From Clostridium sp. CM027 (lineage in GTDB: Bacteria > Bacillota > Clostridia > Clostridiales > Clostridiaceae), in assembly GCF_024730565.1 (NCBI RefSeq), contig NZ_CP077725.1:1798001-1862000 (forward strand): a DNA stretch of 64,000 nucleotides, written 5' to 3'. Positions 34,212-43,708 of the stretch are shown one piece after another. A model generated the notes under the pieces. It was not told the origin of the DNA. It searched no databases and saw nothing but the letters and a program-made list of their open reading frames with translations. The position numbers and the translations under genes were made by a program. The first letter of the stretch is position 1, and each line of letters begins with the position of its first letter.

Positions 34212-34736
34212 ATGTCTATTTTAATTAAAATTTACCTATCGTTCTTTAAAATAGGTGCCTTTAGCTTTGGTGGAGGCTATGCTATGCTTCCACTTATCGA
34301 AAGAGAAATTGTATCCACTAATAATTGGATTACCTTTAAAGAGTTTGTTGATATTATTGGTATATCACAAATGACTCCGGGACCTATAGCAATAAATTCA
34401 GCTACCTTTGTAGGTTATAAAGTTTCTGGAGTACTCGGTGCTATTTCTGCAACCCTAGGCGTAGTTTCATTTTCTTTTATCTTAGTTTCCATAGCTAATC
34501 ACTATATTTTAAAATTTAAGGAATCCTATATAATGAAGGCCGCACTATCCGGTATGAGGCCTGCACTAATTGGCCTTATAATCTCTGTATTCTTATCCAT
34601 GGGAAGGGAATCATATAAAGATATTAAAAGTATAATAATTGGAATTATAATTTTAGGAATATTATTAACTAATAAACTCCATCCAATTTTAGTAATAATA
34701 ATTTCAGGAATATTAGGTATTGTATTTTATTTTTAA
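34212..34736 (+). CDS. Chromate transporter, second half
   Basis: A 174-residue paralogue of the preceding protein: FFKIGAFSFGGGYAMLPLIEREIV at about residue 9 and MTPGPIAINSATFVGYKVSGVLGA near 54. It begins immediately after the preceding stop codon, with an AAGGTGAAG site inside the end of that gene, so translation is coupled. The two halves should assemble antiparallel to give a complete transporter. About five to six helices. Confidence 0.87.
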   Translation: MSILIKIYLSFFKIGAFSFGGGYAMLPLIEREIVSTNNWITFKEFVDIIGISQMTPGPIAINSATFVGYKVSGVLGAISATLGVVSFSFILVSIANHYILKFKESYIMKAALSGMRPALIGLIISVFLSMGRESYKDIKSIIIGIIILGILLTNKLHPILVIIISGILGIVFYF

Positions 34737-34780
34737 TAAATTAAACGGTAACAACAAATACTATACACGAGGTGGTATTT

Positions 34781-37444
34781 ATGTTTTTTAACAAAACTAT
34801 AGAGGAAGTTCTAAAAGAATTAGGCTCCAATCCACTAACAGGACTTTCTCAAAAAGAAACAGCCCTAAAAAGAGAAAAATTCGGACTAAATGAGTTAGAA
34901 AGTAAAAAGCCTAAAACTTTAATATCTATGTTTTTTTCCCAATTAAATGATATTTTAATTTATATTTTAATTGCAGCTGCTGTAATTTCTGCCCTCCTTG
35001 GTGAAACAAGTGATGCAGTTATAATTGCTATTGTAATTGTTATTAATGCTACAGTCGGAATTATTCAAGAGTCAAAAGCTGAAAAAGCTCTTGATGCACT
35101 AAAAAAATTATCTACACCTAAGGCTGTAGTTAGACGCGATGGGCAGTTAAAAGAAATTCCATCTAACGAAGTTGTACCCGGTGATATTATTATTATTGAC
35201 GCTGGAAGATACGTGCCTTGCGATTTACGGCTTATTGAAACTGCAAATTTAAAAATTGAAGAATCTACACTTACAGGAGAATCTGTGCCAGTAGATAAAG
35301 ATGCATCCCTGGTCTTAACTGGTGATGATATTCCACTCGGCGATCAAAAGAATATGCTCTTCATGTCAACACTCGCAACTTATGGTAGAGGTATAGGCAT
35401 TGCCGTATCTACTGGAATGAATACTCAGCTAGGTAAAATTGCTAAAATGCTAGATGAAAAAGTAGACGACCAGACCCCCTTTCAAAAAAAACTGGCTGAA
35501 CTTGGAAAATACCTAGGAATAGGTGCGTTGTTTATATGTGCTCTTATGTTTATAGTAGGCGTTCTTCAAAAAAGAGATATTTTTGAAATGTTACTTACAT
35601 CTATTAGTTTAGCAGTAGCTGCGATACCTGAGGGTCTTCCTGCAATAGTCACTATAGTACTTGCTATGGGCGTTCAAAAAATGATAAAGAAGAATGCAAT
35701 TGTACGTAAATTACCCGCAGTTGAAACTTTAGGTTCAGTAAATATTATATGTTCAGACAAGACAGGAACATTAACTCAAAATAAAATGACTGTAACAAAA
35801 TTCTATACAGATGGCCTCTTAGGTAATATAACCAATTTAAACATTAATGACAATGAGCATAAGCTCTTACTTGAGAATCTTATTTTATGTAATGATGCTA
35901 CGTACTCTGAGGGTTCAAAAACAGGTGACCCAACTGAAATTGCTTTACTAGTAGCTGGGGTAACTTACAATATATTTAAAGACCATTTAGAAAAAATCCA
36001 TAAAAGAATCGCTGAGATTCCTTTTGAATCAGATAGAAAATTAATGACTACTGTAAATAAATATGATAATGAATATTATGTAATGACAAAAGGGGCTATT
36101 GATAATCTCTTAAAACTATGTACTAAAGCCTGTATTAAAGGCAATATAATAGAAATTACTCCAGTCATAAAAAAAGAAATATTAGATGTGTCTAATAAAA
36201 TGTCTGATGATGCTTTAAGAGTTCTAGGCGCAGCTTATAAAATTCTTCCAACATCTCATGTGGATATTGATTCTTTAGAAAGTGATTTAATACTTATTGG
36301 CCTGGTAGGTATGATAGATCCACCTAGACTGGAAGTTAAGGATTCTATTTCTGTGTGCACGAATTCCGGAATAAAAACTGTAATGATAACCGGCGATCAC
36401 CAAAACACAGCTTTTGCTATAGCGAAAGACCTTAATATTACTAAAGATCCCCTAGCAGTTATGTCTGGCTCTGAGCTTGATAAACTTTCAGATGAAGAAC
36501 TAAATAGTAAAATTGATAATATAAGGGTATTCGCAAGAGTGTCTCCAGAGCATAAAGTAAAAATTATAAATGCTCTTAAATCCAAAGGAAATATTGTATC
36601 AATGACTGGTGATGGAGTAAATGACGCGCCATCCCTGAAAATGGCAGATATAGGTGTAGCCATGGGTATAACAGGTACTGATGTAGCTAAAGGTGCTGCT
36701 GATATGATATTAATAGACGATAACTTTTCAACTATCGTTTCCGCTATAAAGGAAGGAAGAAATATCTTCACGAATATCAAGAAAACTGTAGTATTTCTTA
36801 TTTCCTGTAATGTTGGAGAAATTATTGCTTTATTTCTTGCAATACTTTTAGGTTGGGCATCGCCACTTAGACCTATCCATATATTATGGGTTAACTTAAT
36901 TACAGATACGCTTCCAGCTTTAGCTTTAGGTGTAGATCCTGGCGACCCCGACGTAATGAAGTATAAACCACGCAACCAAAAAGATGGTTTATTTAAAGGT
37001 TCAACATTAAGTTTACTTCTTAACGGATTGTTAATAGGTTTAGTAACTTTAGCAGCCTTTATAATAGGTGCAAAATATTATAGTGGCATAACTAACTTAT
37101 TCCCACTATTCCCTCAAAACATTTCACAAGATGCTTTAAAACATGCACAAACTATGGCATTTGTAGTACTTAGTGTTTCTCAGCTTGTTCATTCTTTAAA
37201 TATGAGAAATAATAAAAAATCCATATTCCAAATAGGTTTATTTTCAAACAAATATTTAATTGCAGCTATAGTTTTAGGTATACTGCTACAAGATTTGATA
37301 ATAACTATTCCACCTCTAGCAAATGCTTTTAGTGTTCATGCTTTAAGTTTAGCAGATTGGGGTATCGTTACTATTTTAGCCTTAATGCCATTACTTTTTA
37401 ATGAAATTGTAAAGATATTTAAACGTAGTTCATCTAAAATATAA
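34781..37444 (+). CDS. P-type Ca2+-transporting ATPase (SERCA-like, PIIA)
   Basis: An 887-residue P-type pump. LTGESVPVD (actuator), ICSDKTGTLTQNK (phosphorylated Asp about residue 325), MTKGAIDNLL (nucleotide site) and MTGDGVNDAPSLK (hinge) are present. The Ca2+ ligands of SERCA have counterparts: AAIPEGLP in M4, SCNVGEI in M5, and NLITDTLPALALG in M6 (Asn, Thr, Asp). It is about ten helices long. It should export Ca2+ in exchange for protons. ATG 34781 has GAGGTGG five bases upstream, rather than the GTG nine bases earlier that overlaps this site. Confidence 0.93.
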   Translation: MFFNKTIEEVLKELGSNPLTGLSQKETALKREKFGLNELESKKPKTLISMFFSQLNDILIYILIAAAVISALLGETSDAVIIAIVIVINATVGIIQESKAEKALDALKKLSTPKAVVRRDGQLKEIPSNEVVPGDIIIIDAGRYVPCDLRLIETANLKIEESTLTGESVPVDKDASLVLTGDDIPLGDQKNMLFMSTLATYGRGIGIAVSTGMNTQLGKIAKMLDEKVDDQTPFQKKLAELGKYLGIGALFICALMFIVGVLQKRDIFEMLLTSISLAVAAIPEGLPAIVTIVLAMGVQKMIKKNAIVRKLPAVETLGSVNIICSDKTGTLTQNKMTVTKFYTDGLLGNITNLNINDNEHKLLLENLILCNDATYSEGSKTGDPTEIALLVAGVTYNIFKDHLEKIHKRIAEIPFESDRKLMTTVNKYDNEYYVMTKGAIDNLLKLCTKACIKGNIIEITPVIKKEILDVSNKMSDDALRVLGAAYKILPTSHVDIDSLESDLILIGLVGMIDPPRLEVKDSISVCTNSGIKTVMITGDHQNTAFAIAKDLNITKDPLAVMSGSELDKLSDEELNSKIDNIRVFARVSPEHKVKIINALKSKGNIVSMTGDGVNDAPSLKMADIGVAMGITGTDVAKGAADMILIDDNFSTIVSAIKEGRNIFTNIKKTVVFLISCNVGEIIALFLAILLGWASPLRPIHILWVNLITDTLPALALGVDPGDPDVMKYKPRNQKDGLFKGSTLSLLLNGLLIGLVTLAAFIIGAKYYSGITNLFPLFPQNISQDALKHAQTMAFVVLSVSQLVHSLNMRNNKKSIFQIGLFSNKYLIAAIVLGILLQDLIITIPPLANAFSVHALSLADWGIVTILALMPLLFNEIVKIFKRSSSKI

Positions 37445-37486
37445 ATAGTAAAAGGCCGATGAGTTAACTCATCAGCCTTTTACTAT
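37445..37486. terminator. Bidirectional terminator
   Basis: Nearly perfect 19-bp arms (ATAGTAAAAGGC..GATGAGT and complement) with one mismatch, between the convergent Ca2+-ATPase and cvfB genes. Confidence 0.85.
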
Positions 37487-37501
37487 TATAAATATATCTA
37501 A

Positions 37502-38341
37502 TTACTTTAATCTAGTACCTTCTTCATCTTGATGGATTAGCCCATTTTTCATAAGTCCTCCTAATGCCCTTTTAAATGCATTTTTGCTTGTTTTAAAAAC
37601 TTTCTTTATATCATCTGGAGAACTTTTATCATTGTATGGCATAAAGCCATCACTTTTATCTAAGTATTCTATTATTTGTTCCTCAACTACATCTCTTTCT
37701 TCTAGTCTTGGTTTTCTTGCTGTTACGTCCATTTTGCCATCTTCATAATATTTTTTCACTCGTACACTTAATCTATCTCCTGGTATTACACTCATATAAT
37801 TCTCATTTCTTAGAATAACCGCCCTATAAATATCATCAATAGCTATCATTACTGTACCATTAGTCTGGATTCCGTATACTGTTCCTTCCACTTCCTCATC
37901 AATATCATATGAATCTGTATCGTATAAATATTTATCAATAAAAGTAGTGGCCGCTATTCTTCCAGTCTTATCTAAATATATATAAAAAAGATATTTTTTG
38001 CCTGTTTCTAATTTGTAATTTTCCTCCTTAAAAGGAACTAATACGTCTCTTTCTAAACCAATTTCTACAAAACTTCCTATTGCAGTCATGTCAATTACTT
38101 TAAGGTAGGCTAAATCACCAACCTTTGCAAGAGGTTTTTTTAAAGTTGAAATTAACCTATCACTTGAGTCCCTATATACGAAGGCTTCAACTTCATCATC
38201 AATATTAAGTGCTCTACCTAAAGTGCTTTTCATTGGCAATAATATATCATCACTAGTGTTTTCAGTCTCTGCGCCCAAATAGTACCCAAATTCTGCTCGC
38301 CTAACTACTTTTAAATTATTAAATTCTCCTATTTTTATCAT
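37502..38341 (-). CDS. cvfB: S1-domain RNA-binding protein, CvfB family
   Basis: A 279-residue protein with S1-like OB domains and a C-terminal winged helix. The N terminus IGEFNNLKVVRRAEFGYYLGA is the first S1-like module, LAYLKVIDMTAIGSFVEIGLERDVLVPFKE near residue 75 the second, EVEGTVYGIQTNGTVMIAID near 150 the third, and SPDDIKKVFKTSKNAFKRALGGLMKNGLI the winged helix. CvfB binds RNA and affects virulence-gene expression in Staphylococcus; here its role is unknown. TAGGAG precedes the ATG. Confidence 0.85.
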   Translation of the reverse strand: MIKIGEFNNLKVVRRAEFGYYLGAETENTSDDILLPMKSTLGRALNIDDEVEAFVYRDSSDRLISTLKKPLAKVGDLAYLKVIDMTAIGSFVEIGLERDVLVPFKEENYKLETGKKYLFYIYLDKTGRIAATTFIDKYLYDTDSYDIDEEVEGTVYGIQTNGTVMIAIDDIYRAVILRNENYMSVIPGDRLSVRVKKYYEDGKMDVTARKPRLEERDVVEEQIIEYLDKSDGFMPYNDKSSPDDIKKVFKTSKNAFKRALGGLMKNGLIHQDEEGTRLK

Positions 38342-38505
38342 TTATTATCTCCTACCTTTTTTAAACTTTTGACCAATCTATATATTTGTTAAATTTATCA
38401 ACATATTGTACTAAATATTTTCTATAAACATGTATTTATATTTCTGCTCATCTGTCACCTTTTCTATTCCATTTAATATTATCATTTTTCGCGCTCTATA
38501 ACAAT

Positions 38506-39036
38506 CTAAATTAAGGTATGGTCATTTATTTGTTTTGTATTATATTTCATTGAAAGCTCTACATAATGCTGAGCTGATTTTTTTAATCCTTCCTTTTCCT
38601 CTGTAGTTAGTTCGCGAATGACCTTTGCCGGCACTCCCATACAAAGAACCCCTGAGGGTATTTTCTTTCCTTGAGTAACTAAGCTACCAGCGCCGATTAT
38701 AGTATACTCCCCTATTTCTGCTCCATTTAGTATAGTACTTCCCATTCCAATTAAAGCATAACTTGAAATTTTACAACCATGTATTATGGCATTATGTCCT
38801 ATAGTTACATACTCTCCAATATTAACCGGAAATTCATCATCATTATGTACTGTACAATTGTCTTGAATATTTGTATAAGAACCTATAGACATGGAATTCA
38901 TATCGCCTCTTAATACAGCTCCAAACCAAATACTACTGTACTCTCCTATAGACACATTTCCTATAACATCTGCACTGCAAGCAATATAAGAATGTTTATG
39001 TACATTAGGTATTTTTCCATCAAATTGATGTATCAT
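38506..39036 (-). CDS. Gamma-carbonic anhydrase family protein
   Basis: A 176-residue left-handed beta-helix protein of hexapeptide repeats (about residues 12-135). The three histidines of the zinc site can be seen: NCTVHND (about residue 69) and TIGHNAIIHGC (about 86 and 91). It forms trimers in the family, with the active site between subunits. YrdA-like paralogues often lack measurable carbonic anhydrase activity, so the reaction is uncertain. The C-terminal helix (TEEKEGLKKSAQHYVEL) is typical. GAGGTG lies upstream. Confidence 0.87.
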   Translation of the reverse strand: MIHQFDGKIPNVHKHSYIACSADVIGNVSIGEYSSIWFGAVLRGDMNSMSIGSYTNIQDNCTVHNDDEFPVNIGEYVTIGHNAIIHGCKISSYALIGMGSTILNGAEIGEYTIIGAGSLVTQGKKIPSGVLCMGVPAKVIRELTTEEKEGLKKSAQHYVELSMKYNTKQINDHTLI

Positions 39037-39059
39037 AATTTCATCATCACCTCTTCCAA

Positions 39060-39210
39060 AATAATAAATACGTAAGTTTATTTCTACATATAATAAACTT
39101 TTAAGTCTATTATTTTACATAATAATAAACTTTTAGGTTTATTATTTTACATAATAATAAACTTTTAGATTTATTATTTTACATAATAATAAATATGTAT
39201 TTATTATACT
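39060..39210. repeat. Tandem array of a 32-bp palindromic unit (about five copies)
   Basis: Unit AATAATAAACTTTTAGGTTT plus ATTATTTTACAT. Units lie at 39060-39089, 39090-39120, 39121-39152, 39153-39184 and a partial one to 39210; the central copies are nearly identical. Each unit contains AATAATAAAC..GTTTATTATT as an inverted repeat. Confidence 0.85.
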
Positions 39211-39265
39211 ACTATATTATATAAATTTGCCGTTTATTCGTCATATTTTTGGTTAATATTTAATG

Positions 39266-39294
39266 TTGATTTTTATTTGATTCTATTATATAAT
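39266..39294 (+). promoter_or_regulatory. Predicted promoter of nrdJ
   Basis: TTGATT (39266-39271), 17-base spacer, TATAAT (39289-39294). The transcript would carry a leader of about 200 bases. Confidence 0.6.
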
Positions 39295-39335
39295 ACCATC
39301 TGTAGTTATAATTCTTTTTCTACTTACTACATATG

Positions 39336-39355
39336 GTGTTATACTAATATAACAC
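39336..39355 (+). promoter_or_regulatory. Palindrome in the nrdJ leader, candidate operator
   Basis: GTGTTATACTAATATAACAC: perfect 8-bp arms around CTAA, about 35 bases after the predicted transcript start. It does not closely match the NrdR box I know, so the binding protein is open. Confidence 0.4.
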
Positions 39356-39464
39356 ATAATAATTAAACTAAATAATCAAGAAAATCTTTTAGTGTAGTAA
39401 TATCAACCATACAGAAGTATGTTTTACATAATTTAGACTTAATCTTAATTATCATGCAACTAAT

Positions 39465-39506
39465 AGGAGGTGAATATACTAGCTTTTTAAGCTAGTATTA
39501 ATTATG
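39465..39506 (+). promoter_or_regulatory. nrdJ ribosome binding site split by a perfect hairpin
   Basis: AGGAGGTG (39465-39472) lies 31 bases before the ATG at 39504. Between them a 10-bp hairpin (ATACTAGCTT 476-485, loop TTT, AAGCTAGTAT 489-498) occupies 23 bases, leaving eight bases of effective spacing when folded. No in-frame start lies closer, because the frame has a TAG inside the hairpin. Confidence 0.7.
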
Positions 39507-42500
39507 GCGGAGATAAAAAATTTAATCAAACGATTTTATACAAAGGAATTAGAAAAAGATAAAACTATTACTGTTTTTGATTTGTTCAAATGGAAAAAGG
39601 TAAATGTTTTTTTAAAAGACCATAAAACAAATAAAGTGCTTTTAGATATGAAGGCTTTAGAATTTCCAGAGCATTACTCTCAAAATTCTTGCGATATTAT
39701 TGCTTCAAAATATTTCAGAAAATCTGGTGTTAATAATAAGCAAGGTTATGAGGATAGTATGAAAATGGTAGCTCATAGACTTGTTAATTTTTGGTGTGAA
39801 TCCTTGACTGATGAGACTATTATTAAATCTCAAGAGGAAAAAAGCATTATTTATGATGAATTAATATATGCATTTTTAAATCAAATGTTTGCACCAAATT
39901 CTCCTCAATGGTTTAATACGGGCCTTAACCTATCCTATGGTATAAAAGGCGAATCATTAGATAATTTTTATTACGATGAAAAAGAAAAAATGATAGTTAA
40001 AAGCGAAGATGCTTATACAAGGACTCAAGCTTCAGCTTGTTTCATTCTATCAATCCAAGATAAACTACTTGGCAATCATTCAATCTCTGAGCAGTATGTA
40101 ACAGAGACTAAATTATTTAAAGGTGGCTCTGGCACCGGAACTAACTTCTCATCCATAAGAGGTATAGGTGAAAGCTTATCTAGTGGTGGAGTTTCATCAG
40201 GTCTTATGAGTTTTTTAAGAGGACTTGACAGAAATGCTGGAGCTATAAAATCTGGTGGAACTACAAGGCGTGCTGCTAAGATGCTATGCCTTGATATCAA
40301 TCACCCTGAAATAATGGAGTTTATGACTTGGAAAGCTAAAGAAGAAGATAAAGTACGCGCTCTTACTAAAATGGGTTATGATGGTAGCTTTGAAGGAGAG
40401 GCTTATGAGACTGTATCTGGCCAAAATGGAAACAACTCCATAAGATTCTCAGATGAATTTATGATGAAAGTTGATACCTTATCGAAAAATCCTAATCAGA
40501 CTATTACTCTTAAAGGGAGATGCGATTCCACAGTTGATGCAGACATAAGTGTTAAGACGCTATGGGATACCTTTAATACCGCTGCTTGGCAATGTGCTGA
40601 TCCAGCGCCTCAATTTGATGACACCTTTAATGCATGGCATACTTGCCCCGGTGGAGAAGATGGAGTAGTTAATGCTAAACATAATAGAATTAATTCGACT
40701 AATCCTTGTGGAGAATATGCTTTTTTAGATGATACCTCTTGTAATTTAGCTTCTATTAATATTTATAAATTTTATGATGCTTTGACTAATAAATTTGATG
40801 TTGATGGATATGTCCATCTAATAGGACTTACTCAATTAGTCCTTGAATCCTCCATTCATTGGGGCCAGTTTCCAACTGAAGATATAGCAAGGAAAAGTTA
40901 TTTATTTAGAACCACAGGTCTTGGGCTTTCAAATTTAGCTTCTTTATTTATGGTAATGGGCTATGCCTATGACTCAGAAGATGCTAGAAATATAGCTGCA
41001 GCGCTAAGTGGAATAATGACTGCACAGGCTTATTATGTATCATCCCTACTTTCAAAAGAACTAGCTCCTTTTGAAAAATATGAAATCAACAAAAAACATA
41101 TGCAAATAGTTATAAGGAATCATGCAAGAGCTGCTGGAGCTCTAAATAGTAACTATGAACATTTGAATTATGATCCTATAAAAGTTAACCATGATATTTT
41201 AGGTAATGATTCCCTAAGCAATATAAGTGAAACCTTAAAAAACTGTTGGTCAAAAGTACTAAGCAGTGGTGAAAAATATGGGTTTAGAAATGCTCAAGTT
41301 ACAGTTCTAGCTCCTACTGGCACTATTTCTTTTGCAATGGATTGTGGTGCAACCTCAGTTGAACCATATTTCAGCCATTTTATTTATAAAAAATTATCTG
41401 GTGGTGGATTTATGACCATCGTAAATCCTGTAATTAAAGACTCATTGGATAACCTTGGATATTCCGAAAGTGAAACAAATGATATTCTTGATTATATTCT
41501 AAGAAAAGAAAAGGTTGATGAAAACGGCTTTGAATATGAAAAAATCATTGATGGAAAAATTGAGGGTGCTCCACATTTAAAGGTAGAACATTTGCCTATA
41601 TTCGATACAGCAAACAAATGCGGTAGCGGAAAAAGATATATTTCATTTATGGGACATGTTCTCATGATGGCGGCAATAACCCCAATGATATCAGGTTCTA
41701 TATCAAAGACTGTAAATCTACCTAAAAATGCTACCATAGAAGACTTTAAAGAAGTGATATTAAATTCTTGGAAGCTAGGCGTGAAAGGTATCTCCTTATA
41801 TAGAGATGGTTCAAAAGCAAGTCAACCTTTAAACACTACTTTATCTGTTGACAAAGAACTGTTACTTGAGGATTTATCATACGAGGCTCTTTTAAAGAAA
41901 GCAAAGTCATTACAAGAAACTTCAAACCACTCCACAAGAGAAAAGCCAATTGGAATACGTTATGGAACTACTCATCCTGCTCAAATTGATGATGTAAAAG
42001 TCTATACTACGATAAATAGGCGCTCAAACGGAGAAATTTCTGAAATATATATAACTACAGATAGGGAAGGTACTATAATTACTGGATTATTGAATTCTCT
42101 TTCAAAGGCAATTTCAGTAATGCTTCAGCATCATGTACCTGCGCAAGCCATTTCTAAAATGCTTCGCGGACAAAAATTTGAACCTTATGGTTTTGTACAA
42201 AAGCATCCTTATATTAAATCTGTTTCTTCTATATCTGATTTAATTAGTAAGATTATTGATATAGAACTAGGAGATTATAGTAGATGTCAAATCAAACCTG
42301 AAAATTACGACAACGCTAATATACCTAAAAATCCACTAATGCCTGGTGAGACTGAAATTTCAACTGGCCTAGCAGACGCTGAGAATGTCCTCGCCCCTAC
42401 TAACATAAGCACAGACACTATCCAAGGGGAAAGATTATACTCTGAAACCTGCTCTCATTGCTCAAGTACTAGGCTTGTTAGAAACGGTACTTGTAAAGTT

Positions 42501-42536
42501 TGCCTTGAATGTGGAACTACTACTGGATGTAGTTAG
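39504..42536 (+). CDS. nrdJ: Adenosylcobalamin-dependent ribonucleotide reductase (class II)
   Basis: A 1010-residue class II reductase that makes deoxyribonucleotides with an AdoCbl radical. ACFILSIQD near residue 173 contains one of the redox cysteines; STNPCGEYAFLDDTSCNLASINIYKF near residue 397 contains the active-site NPCGE; GLGLSNLASLFMVMG and VLAPTGTISFAMDCGATSVEPYF are family motifs. The C-terminal tail has CSHCSSTRL and CKVCLECGTTTGC, a zinc-ribbon-like Cys cluster usual in long NrdJ proteins. Initiation depends on an unusual split ribosome binding site. It links this locus to the cobalamin operons upstream; no riboswitch is seen in front. Confidence 0.95.
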   Translation: MAEIKNLIKRFYTKELEKDKTITVFDLFKWKKVNVFLKDHKTNKVLLDMKALEFPEHYSQNSCDIIASKYFRKSGVNNKQGYEDSMKMVAHRLVNFWCESLTDETIIKSQEEKSIIYDELIYAFLNQMFAPNSPQWFNTGLNLSYGIKGESLDNFYYDEKEKMIVKSEDAYTRTQASACFILSIQDKLLGNHSISEQYVTETKLFKGGSGTGTNFSSIRGIGESLSSGGVSSGLMSFLRGLDRNAGAIKSGGTTRRAAKMLCLDINHPEIMEFMTWKAKEEDKVRALTKMGYDGSFEGEAYETVSGQNGNNSIRFSDEFMMKVDTLSKNPNQTITLKGRCDSTVDADISVKTLWDTFNTAAWQCADPAPQFDDTFNAWHTCPGGEDGVVNAKHNRINSTNPCGEYAFLDDTSCNLASINIYKFYDALTNKFDVDGYVHLIGLTQLVLESSIHWGQFPTEDIARKSYLFRTTGLGLSNLASLFMVMGYAYDSEDARNIAAALSGIMTAQAYYVSSLLSKELAPFEKYEINKKHMQIVIRNHARAAGALNSNYEHLNYDPIKVNHDILGNDSLSNISETLKNCWSKVLSSGEKYGFRNAQVTVLAPTGTISFAMDCGATSVEPYFSHFIYKKLSGGGFMTIVNPVIKDSLDNLGYSESETNDILDYILRKEKVDENGFEYEKIIDGKIEGAPHLKVEHLPIFDTANKCGSGKRYISFMGHVLMMAAITPMISGSISKTVNLPKNATIEDFKEVILNSWKLGVKGISLYRDGSKASQPLNTTLSVDKELLLEDLSYEALLKKAKSLQETSNHSTREKPIGIRYGTTHPAQIDDVKVYTTINRRSNGEISEIYITTDREGTIITGLLNSLSKAISVMLQHHVPAQAISKMLRGQKFEPYGFVQKHPYIKSVSSISDLISKIIDIELGDYSRCQIKPENYDNANIPKNPLMPGETEISTGLADAENVLAPTNISTDTIQGERLYSETCSHCSSTRLVRNGTCKVCLECGTTTGCS

Positions 42537-42611
42537 CTTCAACAAACCAAAATCTCACAATTATTTTGTGACAGTTAAAAAGTATTAAATATTATATATA
42601 TAGACACATTC

Positions 42612-42652
42612 AAAAGGAGTACAAATTCCCCATGGAAATTTGTACTCCTTTT
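42612..42652. terminator. Bidirectional terminator
   Basis: AAAAGGAGTACAAATT..CC pairs with GG..AATTTGTACTCCTTTT (one bulge), followed by T residues; between convergent nrdJ and the next gene. Confidence 0.8.
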
Positions 42653-42654
42653 TA

Positions 42655-43041
42655 TTATTTTTTATTATTTTTATTCCTATTAGGTTTAGCCTTGGACCTA
42701 ATTACTACATCGTCCTTCTTATCTTTTTTAGCATTAATATTTGCAGAACCTATGCTTGTTGAATTTTTTTTAAAAATATTCGAATTTTTTAAAAAACCTG
42801 ATAAATCCGTAAACCATAAAATCATAATAGCAGATATTCCTGTCATTACATAGTAAGTTGCATGATTTATAATATTAGGCCATATGAGCACAGGAACCAC
42901 ATATATTGCAATAGCTAATAAAAGTACTATCCACTTGTTAATATTTAACTTATCTAGTACATAAGCTTTTAAAACATTATATATTACAAGAACAATAATT
43001 GCAAATGCAACAACGCTAAGTATTTGTATTAAGATATTCAT
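42655..43041 (-). CDS. Small membrane protein of unknown function
   Basis: A 128-residue protein with three hydrophobic segments (about 5-25, 37-55 and 62-80) and a hydrophilic, lysine and asparagine-rich C-terminal tail (KKDKKDDVVIRSKAKPNRNK). I recognise no domain. The basic tail would be cytoplasmic. AGGGAGGG lies before the ATG. It is a single gene ending at the shared hairpin. Confidence 0.7.
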   Translation of the reverse strand: MNILIQILSVVAFAIIVLVIYNVLKAYVLDKLNINKWIVLLLAIAIYVVPVLIWPNIINHATYYVMTGISAIMILWFTDLSGFLKNSNIFKKNSTSIGSANINAKKDKKDDVVIRSKAKPNRNKNNKK

Positions 43042-43363
43042 ATTTTATCCCTCCCTTTTTTATAGATAATGTTAACACTATCTTTCTATAAATAAATGTA
43101 TACTATACATTATCAAACATATTTTAATATATATCAATAGCTTATGCATTAATTTATCTATTTATATTTGTATTTAAAAAAAGTTTATACCAAAATATCT
43201 GTGAGCAGTATTTAATAAGAACTGTACTTAATTATTTAACATATTATTAATAATCCACTATTAAATACATGGGGAAATTAAATATTTTTTTTTTAATATA
43301 GTAATAATTTTTTAAAAATTGTAAACAATAATACTAAGACTTATGAAAGAGGAGATGTTTACA
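43042..43363. other. Intergenic gap, nothing identified
   Basis: AT-rich, divergent between the small membrane protein and DUF378. Both promoters must lie here, but no convincing pair of boxes or repeat was found. Confidence 0.4.
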
Positions 43364-43585
43364 ATGAAAGCATTAGATGGTACTGCACTAGTATTAGTTA
43401 TCATAGGCGCTATAAATTGGGGACTAATTGGATTTTTCAAATTTGACCTAGTATCAAGCTTATTTGGCACTGGAACAGCATTTACGAGAATTATTTTCGC
43501 TCTAGTAGGTTTATGCGGTCTATACTCTTTATCTTTCTTAGGAAGAGACAGAGCTAGCGACAGCGATAGAACTGAGGTTAAATAA
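43364..43585 (+). CDS. DUF378 family membrane protein
   Basis: A 73-residue protein with two transmembrane helices. ALDGTALVLVIIGAINWGLIGFF then FDLVSSLFG and IIFALVGLCGLYSL match DUF378 (the INWGL phrase is diagnostic). Function unknown. I start at ATG 43364, nine bases after GAGGAG; an upstream in-frame ATG would place that site within the gene. It has its own terminator. Confidence 0.85.
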   Translation: MKALDGTALVLVIIGAINWGLIGFFKFDLVSSLFGTGTAFTRIIFALVGLCGLYSLSFLGRDRASDSDRTEVK

Positions 43586-43610
43586 TTTTCAAATAAATAT
43601 TTCTATACAA

Positions 43611-43650
43611 TATAAAAGAAGCTGAAGTTTCAAATTCAGCTTCTTTTATA
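43611..43650 (+). terminator. Terminator of the DUF378 gene
   Basis: 16-bp perfect arms TATAAAAGAAGCTGAA (43611-43626) and complement (43635-43650). Confidence 0.85.
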
Positions 43651-43708
43651 TTACTTCAGCTTTAGGGCATTTAAATAAATAACAAGTAACCATATAAATC
43701 TATTTTTC

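Noticed and set aside
36397-36975. 192-codon open frame on the minus strand
   Set aside because: Antisense to the Ca2+-ATPase catalytic core; composition typical of a reverse-frame shadow.
39060-39210. CRISPR-like array
   Set aside because: The units are directly contiguous with no unique spacers and there are no cas genes; it is a simple tandem repeat.
42560-42585. Additional interspersed repeat copy after nrdJ
   Set aside because: Only GACAGTTAA matches; the rest of the core is missing, so chance is likely.
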